Shown: positions 17,501-25,783 of the stretch, piece by piece
Layout of the letters: every line of letters begins with the position of its first letter
Numbering within the stretch: the first letter of the stretch is position 1
DNA from: CAYLJJ01 sp964384025
GTDB taxonomy: Bacteria; Myxococcota_A; Bradymonadia; UBA7976; UBA1532
Reading direction: 5' to 3'
DNA: 47,254 nt
Assembly: GCA_964384025.1 (NCBI GenBank)
Contig: CAYLJJ010000048.1
Coordinates: forward strand, 1-47,254
Notes under the pieces: generated by a model
What the model saw: the letters and a program-made list of their open reading frames with translations, nothing else
What the model was told of the DNA's origin: nothing
Database searches by the model: none
Made by a program: the position numbers and the translations under genes

Positions 17501-20500
17501 CCAAAGGCATCCCCATCCTGGTTGGACTGATCAGGGTTGGGGGCGTTAAGGCAGTTGTCGCAGGCGTCACCTACACCATCATCATCTGTGTCCGCTTGAA
17601 CCGGATCTGGACGTGCAGGGCAGAGGTCGCAGCCATCCACCCAACCATCTCCATCGCTGTCTACATCGCCAAAGTGAGGACGATCAGGGCACTGGTCACA
17701 GGCATCACCACGACGATCATGGTCTCGGTCGCTCTGATCTGGGTTATGGGTGTCGGCGCAGTTGTCACAGGAGTCAACAACACCATCATTGTCTCGATCA
17801 CTGACATCACCCGGCGTGCAGGGGTCACAGGCCTCTCCAATGCCGTTGTTGTCGATATCTGCTTGATCCGGGTTGGGCAGGTCTGGACAGTTGTCACAGA
17901 GATCGCCCAGGCCATCGTTGTCTCGATCATCCTGATTGGGCGCTGCGAGCAGCTCACAGCTGTCACAGGCGTCACCAACACCATCGCCATCCGTGTCGCG
18001 CTGGTCTGGATTGTTGAAGCCGATGCAGTTGTCGCACTCATCCATAAAGCCATCGCCATCTCGATCAACTTGGTGCAGAGGAGTGCAGGTATCACAGAGA
18101 TCACCGAGACCATCTCCATCTATATCCCCCTGACCGGGGTTGGGCTGGTCAGGGCAGTTGTCACAGGCGTCACCGATGCCATCACCATCTGCATCCTGAG
18201 CATCTGCTGAGGCGAAGCCTGGGCAGTTGTCGCAGAGGTCACCTACGCCATCTCCATCGCGATCTGACTGATCCGCGTTGGGGAGGTTGCAGTTGTCACA
18301 GAGATCACCGATCCCATCTCCATCGGTGTCGAACTGGTCGAAGTTGGAGTCGGTGATGCAGTTGTCACAGCCATCTACCACCCCATCCCCATCGCCATCA
18401 GTCTCCCCAAAATGGGGGATGTCTGGGCAATCGTCACAGAGATCACCGGTAAAGTCTCCGTCTCGATCGCTCTGGTCTTGGTTAAAGTCGGCTGGACAGT
18501 TGTCACAGCTGTCGGCCAAGCCGTCCATGTCAGCATCAGCCATATCGTTGGAATCGCAGGGATCACAGGCGTCTCCACGGCCATCGCTGTTTCCATCAAG
18601 CTGTCCTGGGTTGTTGATCGTTGGACAGTTGTCACAGATATCACCAATGGTGTCCCCATCTGCATCCTCCTGATTGGGACCCGCTACACTGGGACAGAGG
18701 TCACAGGCATCACCGATGCCGTCCCGATCCAGATCGCGCTGATCTGGATTATTCACTAAGAGGCAGTTGTCACAATCATCAAAGATCCCGTCTCGATCAG
18801 AGTCGATCTGCATCAGAGGCTCACAGTTGTCACAGAGATCGCCTACGCCATCCCGATCACTGTCTGCCTGATCTGGGTTGAGGATGGTGGGGCAGTTGTC
18901 GCAGCCATCGCCCAGGCCATCTCCATCCTGATCCTGTTGGTTGTCTACATCAAAGGGGCAGAGGTCACAGGCATCACCGGCGCCATCGCCCTCTCCATTG
19001 CGTTGATCTGGGTTGATGATCTCAGGGCAGTTGTCGCAGGCATCACCCACGCCATCACCATCGCTGTCGCTTTGAGCCGCATCAGGCATCGCTGGACAGA
19101 CATCACAGCCGTCGATGATGCCATCCCCGTCGGTGTCGCTGGTCCCAAAGTTGGGGCGGTCAGGGCATTGGTCGCAGGCGTCACCCTGGCGATCGTTGTC
19201 TCGATCGCTCTGATCGGGGTTGGGGATCTCTGCGCAGTTATCGCAGCTGTCCATATGCCCGTCGTTGTCTTGGTCGCTGTGATCATTGATGTCGCAGGGG
19301 TCACAGAGATCGCCCACACCATCGTTGTTCTCATCCTGCTGCCCTGGGTTCATCAGATCGGGGCAGTTGTCACAGAAATCACCGATGAAGTCGCCATCCA
19401 TATCGTTCTGGTTCAGGCTGGCCACCGCCACACAGTTGTCACAGGCATCACCGAAACCATCTCCATCTTGATCACGCTGGTCCGGGTTGTTGAACTCAGA
19501 GCAGTTGTCACACTCATCAGGGACACCGTCACCGTCGCGATCAGCGCCTGGGTTTAGAGGGTTGCAGCCATCACAGGCATCACCCACCCCATCTCCATCT
19601 CGATCCCCCTGGCCTGGATTGGGATGCCCTGGGCAGTTGTCACAGACATCACCGATGCCGTCACGATCCAGATCACCTTGAGCGCTGCCCACCTCGCTGG
19701 GGCAGAGGTCGCAGAGATCGCCCACGCCATCGTTGTCCAGATCTGATTGGTCGGCGTTGGGCTCATCAGAGCAGTTGTCGCAGGCGTCACCCACGCCATC
19801 ACCATCCAGATCGTTTTGGTCTGGATCAGGCTGCATAGGGCAGCCGTCGCAGGAGTCGGGGATACCATCGCTGTCTGTATCTACATCGCCCTCAAAGGGG
19901 ACGTTGAGGCAGGGATCGCAGGCGTCACCCAGCTGATCACCATCGGCGTTATTCTGGTTGGGGTTGGCGACCCCTACACAGTTGTCACAGCTGTCCACCA
20001 CGGTATCGCCATCTTCATCATTGGGATCTTGGCGGTTACAGGTGTCACAGGCATCCCCCAGCCCATTGCCATCTGAATCCATCTGATCAGGGTTGAAGGT
20101 GTTGACACAGTTGTCGCAACGATCCCCCACACCATCACCATCCATATCCGCCTGATCATCCCCCACCCAGTCGGGGCAGTTGTCACAAGCGTCACCATGC
20201 TCATCAGCGTCACGATCCTGCTGATCCGGGTTGTTTACATCGGGGCAGTTATCACACTCATCTGGGGTCCCGTCCCGATCCTGATCAGCACCAGGGTTAA
20301 GCGGCTCACACAGATCACAAGCATCTCCCTGGCCATCATCATCTCGATCAGCCTGCCCTGGGTTGATGATGTTGGGGCAGTTGTCACAGACATCGCCCAG
20401 GCCATCCCCATCGGTATCTCCAGGGATAAAGCCCACTACATCTGGGCAGAGATCACAGAGATCACCCTCGCCATCTCCATCGCGATCAACTTGGCCCGCG

Positions 20501-23500
20501 TTGGGGATGTCAATACAGTTATCACAGAGATCACCTACTCGATCACCATCTTGATCCTCCTGGAGGGGATCGTGAATGGTCGCGCAGGTGTCACAGGCAT
20601 CTACAAAACCATCTCCATCGGTATCCTGATCCCCCCAGTTGGCGACATCGGGGCAGAAGTCACAGAGATCACCCTGACCATCTCCATCCTCATTCTCCTG
20701 AAGGGGATTGTGAACATCAACGCAGTTATCACAGACATCGCCGACCTGATCTCCATCCGTATCTGTTTGATCCAACTCGATAAAGTCGGGGCAGTTATCG
20801 CAGAGGTTGCCGATCCCATCCCCATCGCTGTCGATCTGAGCTGGGTTGGGCACCGTGGGGCAGTTGTCACACTCATTAAAGAGACCATCGCCATCTTCAT
20901 CGAACTCCTGATCAGCGACACAGGGTTCACAAGCGTTGCCGATGCCATCTCCATCGCGATCCGCCTGATCAGGGTTGGCGTCAAACATACAGTTGTCACA
21001 AGCATCTCCAATACCATCCCCATCCTCATCGCCCATCCCCTGATAGGGGTCCTCAGGGCAGCCATCACAGAGATCCCCATCCCCATCCCCATCTCCATCC
21101 AGCTGATCAGGGTTGGCGACATCGGGGCAGTTATCGCAATCATCAGCGTCTCCATCACCATCCCGATCTCCTGCAGCGGCGTCACAGATGTCACAAGCGT
21201 CGCCCACACCATCACTGTCTCGATCAGACTGCCCTGGGTTGGGCTGGTTGACGCAGTTGTCGCATTGATCCCCAACCCCATCACCATCTCGATCCTCCTG
21301 CTCCAGGGCGTTGTTCTCTGGGCAAACGTCACAAGCATCCCCAATAAAGTCGCCATCCTGATCCCCTTGACCGGGGTTGGCGTGATCTGGGCAGTTATCA
21401 CAGCCATTGCCTAGACCATCGTTATCAGGATCCGCAGGATCTCCACCTCCCAAATCGGGGCAGGGATCACAGCGATCACCCAGGTTGTCTCCATCTCTAT
21501 CGGCCTGATCTGGATTGGGGATTCCAGGGCAGTTGTCGCAGGCCTCTCCTACACCATCTCCATCCTGATCACCCTGTTGAGGATCAGCATCGATGGGACA
21601 GCTGTCACACTCATCGGGGATCCCATCTCGATCAGAGTCCGTATCATCGAGCCCCGCATCGTCAGGACAGGCATCGCAGAGATCTCCAAAAAGATCCCCA
21701 TCTCGGTTGGATTGATCACGGTTGGGGATATCGAGGCAGTTGTCACACTCATCTCCTGAGCCATCCCCGTCTCTATCGGGGACCAGATCGGGCGCTCCCG
21801 ACCAGAGGAGAGGGCAGTTGTCACAAGCATCACCAAAGCCATCCCCGTCCAGATCATCCTGGGCGAAGTTGGGCACATTGACACAGTTGTCACAGGCGTC
21901 GCCTACGCCATCATTGTCCCGATCTTCATTAGCAGGATCAGCACCATCAGGGCAGGGATCGCAGACATCACCGATCTCATCACCGTCCCGATCTGCTTGG
22001 CCTGGGTTCTCTGCTGCGGGGCAGTTATCGCAGGAGTCACCGATCTCATCATTGTCCCCATCCCGCTGGTTGGCGTTGGCGTCCTCAGGGCAGTTGTCAC
22101 AGGCATCACCCACTCCATCTCCATCCTGATCATCAGCAGCACCATCAGCGTCCTGGGGGCAGGAGTCACAGAGATCACCCTGACCATCCCGATCTTGATC
22201 CTCCTGGTTTGGGTTTGCGTTTTGAGGGCAGTTGTCACAGGCATCTCCACGCCCGTCTCGATCGCTGTCAGCCTGATTTGGATCGGAATCATCAGGGCAG
22301 CCATCGCAGAGATCTCCATGTCCATCTCGATCTCGATCGGCCTGATCTGGATTGGCTACATTGGGGCAGTTGTCCTCATCATCACAGAGATCATCCCCAT
22401 CTGTATCCAAGCAGATCCCACCCACCGAGCGCTCCAAAACAAGGAGGCAGTAGGATTGTCGAGCGAACTCGTTCCAGGAGTTGCCATCCAGGAACTGACC
22501 GGTGTCTCGTTGGATGCTCATCAACTGGTAGGCGTAGTCAAAGTACCAACGAGCAGGCTCTCGGGCGTGATTATAGTAGCCCGCCCCCTGGTTCCCCCAG
22601 AGCGCAACACGGCGCACCGTCGCGGGGTTGTAGTTGACTCGACGATTGCCCCAAGCGGGGGCCGCCCCAGCGGCCAAGGTCCCTAGATCCAGGGTGCTTA
22701 AATTGCCCCCATTGGGTTGGATATTGGCTACCTCAAGCAGCTCATAGGCCTTAGCCGAGGACCACATATAATAGTAGTAAGCGTGCCCCGCTTGTCCCTG
22801 ATAGCTGTAGTGCTGCCTCAGCCAACGGATAAAAGATTGTGCGCTGTTGTCGTTGATATCAGCGCCACCCACGAGCTGAGCCCAGAGCCCTGAGGCGGTC
22901 TGCTGGTGGGTGGGATTGTTTCCAGCGCGGTAGCCATGCCCTCGTTCTCCATTGCCCAAGTTGCCCGCTCGCGCATTCTGAACATAGCCATTGCGGCAGC
23001 GAGTGGTGGCATTCTCAAGTTGGGCGAGGCGCCCAGCATCACCATAGGCGGGGTTATTGTCGCTAAAGACCGCTCGGGCCGCGCCCAGACCCGCCACCAC
23101 AAGCTGGGTAGTTGAGGAGTCGCTACAACCTCTATTGCTATAGCACCAATAACCAGCGTTATTTTGGTTGGATATGATGCGATCAAACACAGCGTTTATC
23201 GAAGCTTTAGCCCCCGCCTGATCAGGCCCTCCAGAGCGAATATAACGGGAGAGGGCCATCAGATCCGCGCCATCACGGTAGGCATAGAAGCTCGCTCCCC
23301 GAGAGCGGCTGATGATATAGCCCATCACTCGATCAAGGCGGGCTTTATCTCGAGGGAGGGAGTTGTCATAGCCCACACGATCTGCGTTTGGATCTGAACT
23401 CTCACGCCTGTCTAAGAGGGCGATGGCGGTCAAACCGGCGGCATTGCCCGCTGCGCTGTTGGCGTTAAAAGCTCCCCGAGAGTTGAGATACTCAATGCCC

Positions 23501-23604
23501 AGGTCAATCGCCCGGGTGACATCCTCACTGAAGTTGGTAGGCTGCGCGACAGCGGGTGGTCCCAAGACCGCGAGCAGCAAGATAAGGCCCGTTTTCTTCA
23601 GCAT
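14572..23604 (-). CDS. Giant secreted TSP3/MopE-like repeat protein with MYXO-CTERM tail
   Basis: A 3010-residue surface protein. It has an N-terminal signal peptide (KKTGLILLLAVLGPPAVAQ). Residues ~25-395 form an alpha/alpha-toroid-like domain of the prenyltransferase/squalene-cyclase repeat type (AIDLGIEYLNSRGAFNANSA, SSTTQLVVAGLGAARAVF). Residues ~395-2530 are dozens of thrombospondin type 3 calcium-binding repeats (DxDxDGxGDxCDNCP). Next come four MopE-like CNGxDDNCDGxIDE units, then about nine short EGF-like Cys pairs (such as CPEGEICRDECISDPC). A Gly/Glu/Ser-rich linker follows, and finally a MYXO-CTERM-like tail. It is expected to be exported, bind much Ca2+ and be anchored or released at the outer surface. 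The start has AGGAG 6 bases upstream of ATG. It is a single-gene unit; its role may be adhesion or cell-surface structure. Confidence 0.88.
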   Translation of the reverse strand: MLKKTGLILLLAVLGPPAVAQPTNFSEDVTRAIDLGIEYLNSRGAFNANSAAGNAAGLTAIALLDRRESSDPNADRVGYDNSLPRDKARLDRVMGYIISRSRGASFYAYRDGADLMALSRYIRSGGPDQAGAKASINAVFDRIISNQNNAGYWCYSNRGCSDSSTTQLVVAGLGAARAVFSDNNPAYGDAGRLAQLENATTRCRNGYVQNARAGNLGNGERGHGYRAGNNPTHQQTASGLWAQLVGGADINDNSAQSFIRWLRQHYSYQGQAGHAYYYYMWSSAKAYELLEVANIQPNGGNLSTLDLGTLAAGAAPAWGNRRVNYNPATVRRVALWGNQGAGYYNHAREPARWYFDYAYQLMSIQRDTGQFLDGNSWNEFARQSYCLLVLERSVGGICLDTDGDDLCDDEDNCPNVANPDQADRDRDGHGDLCDGCPDDSDPNQADSDRDGRGDACDNCPQNANPNQEDQDRDGQGDLCDSCPQDADGAADDQDGDGVGDACDNCPEDANANQRDGDNDEIGDSCDNCPAAENPGQADRDGDEIGDVCDPCPDGADPANEDRDNDGVGDACDNCVNVPNFAQDDLDGDGFGDACDNCPLLWSGAPDLVPDRDGDGSGDECDNCLDIPNRDQSNRDGDLFGDLCDACPDDAGLDDTDSDRDGIPDECDSCPIDADPQQGDQDGDGVGEACDNCPGIPNPDQADRDGDNLGDRCDPCPDLGGGDPADPDNDGLGNGCDNCPDHANPGQGDQDGDFIGDACDVCPENNALEQEDRDGDGVGDQCDNCVNQPNPGQSDRDSDGVGDACDICDAAAGDRDGDGDADDCDNCPDVANPDQLDGDGDGDGDLCDGCPEDPYQGMGDEDGDGIGDACDNCMFDANPDQADRDGDGIGNACEPCVADQEFDEDGDGLFNECDNCPTVPNPAQIDSDGDGIGNLCDNCPDFIELDQTDTDGDQVGDVCDNCVDVHNPLQENEDGDGQGDLCDFCPDVANWGDQDTDGDGFVDACDTCATIHDPLQEDQDGDRVGDLCDNCIDIPNAGQVDRDGDGEGDLCDLCPDVVGFIPGDTDGDGLGDVCDNCPNIINPGQADRDDDGQGDACDLCEPLNPGADQDRDGTPDECDNCPDVNNPDQQDRDADEHGDACDNCPDWVGDDQADMDGDGVGDRCDNCVNTFNPDQMDSDGNGLGDACDTCNRQDPNDEDGDTVVDSCDNCVGVANPNQNNADGDQLGDACDPCLNVPFEGDVDTDSDGIPDSCDGCPMQPDPDQNDLDGDGVGDACDNCSDEPNADQSDLDNDGVGDLCDLCPSEVGSAQGDLDRDGIGDVCDNCPGHPNPGQGDRDGDGVGDACDGCNPLNPGADRDGDGVPDECDNCSEFNNPDQRDQDGDGFGDACDNCVAVASLNQNDMDGDFIGDFCDNCPDLMNPGQQDENNDGVGDLCDPCDINDHSDQDNDGHMDSCDNCAEIPNPDQSDRDNDRQGDACDQCPDRPNFGTSDTDGDGIIDGCDVCPAMPDAAQSDSDGDGVGDACDNCPEIINPDQRNGEGDGAGDACDLCPFDVDNQQDQDGDGLGDGCDNCPTILNPDQADSDRDGVGDLCDNCEPLMQIDSDRDGIFDDCDNCLLVNNPDQRDLDRDGIGDACDLCPSVAGPNQEDADGDTIGDICDNCPTINNPGQLDGNSDGRGDACDPCDSNDMADADMDGLADSCDNCPADFNQDQSDRDGDFTGDLCDDCPDIPHFGETDGDGDGVVDGCDNCITDSNFDQFDTDGDGIGDLCDNCNLPNADQSDRDGDGVGDLCDNCPGFASADAQDADGDGIGDACDNCPDQPNPGQGDIDGDGLGDLCDTCTPLHQVDRDGDGFMDECDNCIGFNNPDQRDTDGDGVGDACDSCELLAAPNQDDRDNDGLGDLCDNCPDLPNPDQADIDNNGIGEACDPCTPGDVSDRDNDGVVDSCDNCADTHNPDQSDRDHDRRGDACDQCPDRPHFGDVDSDGDGWVDGCDLCPARPDPVQADTDDDGVGDACDNCLNAPNPDQSNQDGDAFGDRCDLCPGSIESGNEDLDRDGVADDCDNCPDLFNPDQDDRDGDGVGDPCDLCIPRNDRDADNDGVADDCDNCAMLSNPNQRDTDGDGIGDACDNCAEVPGADQSDFDTDGVGDLCDNCPESSNPGQGDRDGDGVGDFCDLCEPDDVTDTDNDGIPDDCDNCRDVINPDQSDRDGDRSGDACDPCPDRRHFGAQDTDGDRIVDGCDLCPMQPSDGNMDTDRDGVGDACDNCQGLMNPDQRDQDGDGVGDSCDSCPNSSGPQGDRDGDGVGDSCDNCPDAPNPGQGDLDWDGIGDLCDSCQPQSDHDADGDSIPDECDNCPSVNNPDQRDQDGDGYGDACDNCIAVAGRDQHDRDADELGDACDNCPDVPNPGQLDGDNNGVGDACDPCRPDDRSDRDGDGRTDSCDNCPDVPNPAQLDRDHDRRGDACDQCPDLPHFSDADSDGDGWVDGCDLCPTHIDPQQMDQDGDGVGDACDNCPQVPNAEQGDVDNDGSGNLCDDCLGGWHPEICNGADDDCDGSVDEDIPDLPRVCEADEGACGAGHAECIDGLIVCVSDADSIIDICNGVDDNCDGIIDNAPGTGEECNTGQLGLCAYGLTQCAPSDVVCMPRQQPSPELCNGHDDNCDGVIDEGVRNACGTCEALPLDGCDGEDNDCDGEIDENPDCQEHQQCIAGICVNPCDNEICEFGRTCENGWCVDPCGDVLCGWGMMCRDGSCYDPCEGMNCPPDWACFLGECMEDHCALISCPEGEICRDECISDPCLSSNCGAEEFCRDGLCVPSCAVISCAQGDLCFDGSCEEDICYGVDCGDGDLCNEGVCIEDVCSWMRCAHGQICAFGECVADGCLGIECPPGESCEIAPNGSAQCVMAWDPEPLPWEGGGGGGGAGGEGGGGESGEGGGGEGGEAGGEAGAGGSAGEAGEGGSGGSESDSDAGLDDGGFAEGSSNDAGCGCRSADSGGAPWLLLLFLLPLLRRRRSR
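14575..14668 (-). other. MYXO-CTERM-like C-terminal sorting signal
   Basis: The last ~30 residues of the giant protein read DAGCGCRSADSGG, then a Leu-rich hydrophobic segment (APWLLLLFLLPLL) and a terminal Arg cluster (RRRRSR). This tripartite Cys motif, membrane span and basic tail matches the MYXO-CTERM type of sorting signal known from Myxococcales, thought to be processed by a dedicated membrane protease (myxosortase). It is the best lineage marker in the window. Confidence 0.8.
15990..22425 (-). repeat. Thrombospondin type 3 repeat tract with ~740-bp higher-order repeat
   Basis: The tract encodes successive Asp-rich TSP3 units of about 12-23 residues. A larger unit is superimposed. A marker (aromatic pair in PHF, NF, PF or NW, followed by a DxDGDGxxDxCDxC unit) recurs at 16192, 16930, 17671, 18409, 19147, 19894 and 20635. 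The spacings are 738, 741, 738, 738, 747 and 741 bases, all multiples of three. A preceding marker, CDPC then a short acidic segment then DSCDNC, recurs with the same period. The coding tract therefore grew by duplication of blocks of about 246-249 codons. The open frames on the opposite strand are by-products of the repeat. Confidence 0.88.
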
Positions 23605-24184
23605 TTATACTCCTCTCAAGAGATCTTCTGCAGAACGCATCTGCTCGTGATCTCATGCAACAGGGAGGCCTGTCGAGGAGGAGTTGTTTTTTCTATGATC
23701 CTGGGGTGTTGCAGGGAGGAAAAGGGCGGAAGCCTGGGGACCTCCAGACGATGAGCTTGGGGTCCCAAGACCCCAACAAGGCCCGAGGATCTGTCCAAAA
23801 ATAGAGGCTGAGGTGACTTTCTCGACACCTCCGTTTCACGGATGAAGGAATGGAGCCTCTAGCGCCCACGCTGCAACAACTACAGTTTTTGCCGCGAAAA
23901 GCGGTTCAGATAAGGATCAGCGCTCGATATCTCGCTCGATCTTCACATGGGTGTCAGCGAGCATCTCAATCCCTAGATCTGCGGCCTCCAGCACCCCATG
24001 CAGCGCAGGGCGATCTTCAGCTGCTCTCAGTGGGTAATCTATTCTGAATCTATTGTGTGACCCCTGAGTTCTGCGCTGTTTCGAGCTGATGGAGTGTGTA
24101 GAGGGATGATGATCAAAACGCAGCCATCGAGATGCCGACGATGACCAAGGCAGATCACCACCTCATCGCAGCGACGATACTCAT
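23605..24184. other. Gene-poor region upstream of the giant protein
   Basis: About 580 bases with no supported gene. The left part is the 5' leader of the giant surface-protein gene on the minus strand. It contains one strong hairpin (23757-23776). No RNA gene family was recognised. Confidence 0.45.
23757..23776. other. Perfect 8-bp hairpin in the giant gene's leader
   Basis: TTGGGGTC (23757-23764), loop CCAA, GACCCCAA (23769-23776). It lies about 150 bases upstream of the giant gene's start codon and has no T-run on either strand. It is more likely a 5'-leader structure or protein site than a terminator. Confidence 0.4.
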
Positions 24185-24301
24185 ATGCCATCCAATCGCG
24201 TTAGACCTGCATATATTGATGCTGACCTTTACTACCCCAGAGATGAGGGTGCCAAGAAGCTTTATGGAAATATGATCTATGGTACCATAGTCGTAAATTG
24301 A
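24185..24301 (+). CDS. Possible small protein or gene fragment
   Basis: A 38-codon frame starting ATG with protein-like content (RPAYIDADLYYPRDEGAKKL then YGNMIYGTIVVN). The frame stays open upstream to a stop near 24110 without another start. It is AT-rich like the convergent PAAR-like gene, whose 3' end it overlaps by 25 bases. It could be a tiny gene or the C-terminal remnant of a larger, decayed partner. No family recognised and no clear ribosome binding site. Confidence 0.3.
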   Translation: MPSNRVRPAYIDADLYYPRDEGAKKLYGNMIYGTIVVN

Positions 24302-24657
24302 CCTGGCAGAGTAATGCTAATGACTCCTAAATAATTACACATTAATTTGCATGAATTGTTAAGAGCGGGAGAACCACCAACCAATACGGTGGGGGCACCC
24401 GGTATCCAGGGAGCTGACGTTGCAGGGATACAGGGAGCTGGTGTAAATATAACCGGCGGCGGTCGCTTAGTCGCTGGATTGGCTGGACTATTACACATAC
24501 CGAATGGCATAATATTTACCATCGGTTTATGATCCATAATTGTCGCTGCCGGTTTCGAGTCTGCCATCACTCGTCCAGTTGGCAATACCATCAATGATGA
24601 TGGAGCAACGCCAAAAGAACACATGCACATTCCTGTTGAAACAACTTGAATACCCAT
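24277..24657 (-). CDS. PAAR-like (DUF4280) spike-tip protein
   Basis: A 126-residue protein matching the DUF4280/PAAR-like family. It opens VVSTGMCMCSFGVAPSSLMV, continues ATIMDHKPMVNIMPFGMCNS and NPATKRPPPVIFTPAPCIP, then WIPGAPTVLVGGSPALNNSC and a final GVISITLPGQ. These are the conserved Cys, NI-x-x-FG-x-C, P-C-x-P and paL-x-x-S-x-x-C positions of the family. PAAR-like proteins cap the spike of type VI secretion or contractile injection systems and sharpen it, often carrying effectors. No other injection-system gene lies in the window, so this is an orphan tip. The gene is AT-richer than its surroundings. Its ribosome binding site (AGAGGA) is unusually far from the ATG, about 12 bases. Confidence 0.8.
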   Translation of the reverse strand: MGIQVVSTGMCMCSFGVAPSSLMVLPTGRVMADSKPAATIMDHKPMVNIMPFGMCNSPANPATKRPPPVIFTPAPCIPATSAPWIPGAPTVLVGGSPALNNSCKLMCNYLGVISITLPGQFTTMVP

Positions 24658-24813
24658 TTATTATTTTTCCTCTTTATTCCTATATGGGGCATAGCTGTAC
24701 CAAAACCCCTTATCTACTATTTAGGATCCAGTACGTGGCAGTTGGGATCAAGGCAAATCGCTCCTAAAGAGAGGAATCTCAAGCACTCCCCAGGAATTAC
24801 GCACCTGCTTGGC

Positions 24814-25530
24814 CTAGAGTGGGGGGCGTGCTACTGCGATGAGGGGCTGAGCTTCTGGGCGCGCTGCTGAGCCATCAAAGCCACCCAACCAAGTGAGTCG
24901 CCTGAGCCCCGCTGTGCGCAGCGCGTGATCCAGCTCGGCGCGACGCAGTGGGTAGAGTGGGATTGAGTTCTCGATAATCTCCGCACCTGTGATCAAGCGA
25001 GTCTCAAAGTTAAGGTGTGGGCTCTCCACCGCTGGATGATAGCGACGCTCAAAGCGCAGCCCCCCGCGTTTAATGGTTGGGAGACCATCGAGACGCTGCG
25101 TGAGGATACGATCATAGTTGATGATCTGGAGAATAAGAGCACCTTTTGGACTCAGCGCGCGGGCCATGCTCTTGAGGGCTAAGGCGATCGAGGCAGGTCC
25201 GTCGAGATGTACCAGGGTGTTGCCGAGGCAGAGGACTACATCAAAGCAGGCTGGTGTGAGGAGTTCGTTTAGGTTGCGCATATCGCCCGCGATAAAGCGG
25301 ACACCCTCTGGGGCTCGAACCTGAGCGAGACGCAGCATAGCCTCATCAGGCTCGACGCCGAGGATCTCATGACCCTCGCTCGCCAAAGCGCAGGCGAGTT
25401 CACCTGTGGCGCAGCCAATATCCAAAAGGCGGTCACCCGGTCTGATCCGCTCGCGTAGGAAACGGAGTTGGGCAGGACGAAGAGGGAAGATCGTGTCATA
25501 CCAAGGAGCGATAGAGGTGTAGAAGGACAT
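24814..25530 (-). CDS. Class I SAM-dependent methyltransferase
   Basis: A 238-residue soluble methyltransferase. It begins with the family-typical YTSIAPWYDTIFPLRPAQL. SAM motif I is DRLLDIGCATGELACAL, motif II ends in ILGVEPDEAML, the adenine-binding acidic loop is FIAGDMRNL, and post-motif DVVLCLGNTLVHLDG is typical of the methyltransferase 11/25 group. C-terminal strands carry LNFETRLITGAE. Length fits small-molecule methyltransferases; the substrate is not predictable. It stands alone on the minus strand between the PAAR-like gene and the divergent coaBC. Confidence 0.87.
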   Translation of the reverse strand: MSFYTSIAPWYDTIFPLRPAQLRFLRERIRPGDRLLDIGCATGELACALASEGHEILGVEPDEAMLRLAQVRAPEGVRFIAGDMRNLNELLTPACFDVVLCLGNTLVHLDGPASIALALKSMARALSPKGALILQIINYDRILTQRLDGLPTIKRGGLRFERRYHPAVESPHLNFETRLITGAEIIENSIPLYPLRRAELDHALRTAGLRRLTWLGGFDGSAARPEAQPLIAVARPPL

Positions 25531-25783
25531 GAGAACTCCAATCGATGAGTGAGGCGACTCAGAAAAGTCACGTTCAATCCATAGGGAGGCGAAGGTCTAA
25601 CATGATGAGCAGGTCGCCGGATCCAAACCGCAGATCTTTGCTCACTGAGCTGCTCTTTTCTGGATCATCATGAGCACCTCTCAGGCGAGAGCTGTTCGAG
25701 AAATACAGCGATATTGAGGTTATGGAGCAGAAAAAAATAGAGATGCTTGGGCTTATCTGGGTTCGGACGGCTACTCTGCTCCT

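Noticed and set aside
15990..22425. CRISPR-like array of short spaced repeats
   Set aside because: The repeats are coding, imperfect, in-frame and of protein origin; there are no unique spacers and no cas genes.
14914..22686. Long plus-strand open frames (up to 469 codons) opposite the giant repeat gene
   Set aside because: They are antisense by-products of the Asp/Cys/Gly-rich TSP3 repeats, with periodic low-complexity translations and no ribosome binding sites; the minus-strand protein has signal peptide, domains and sorting tail.
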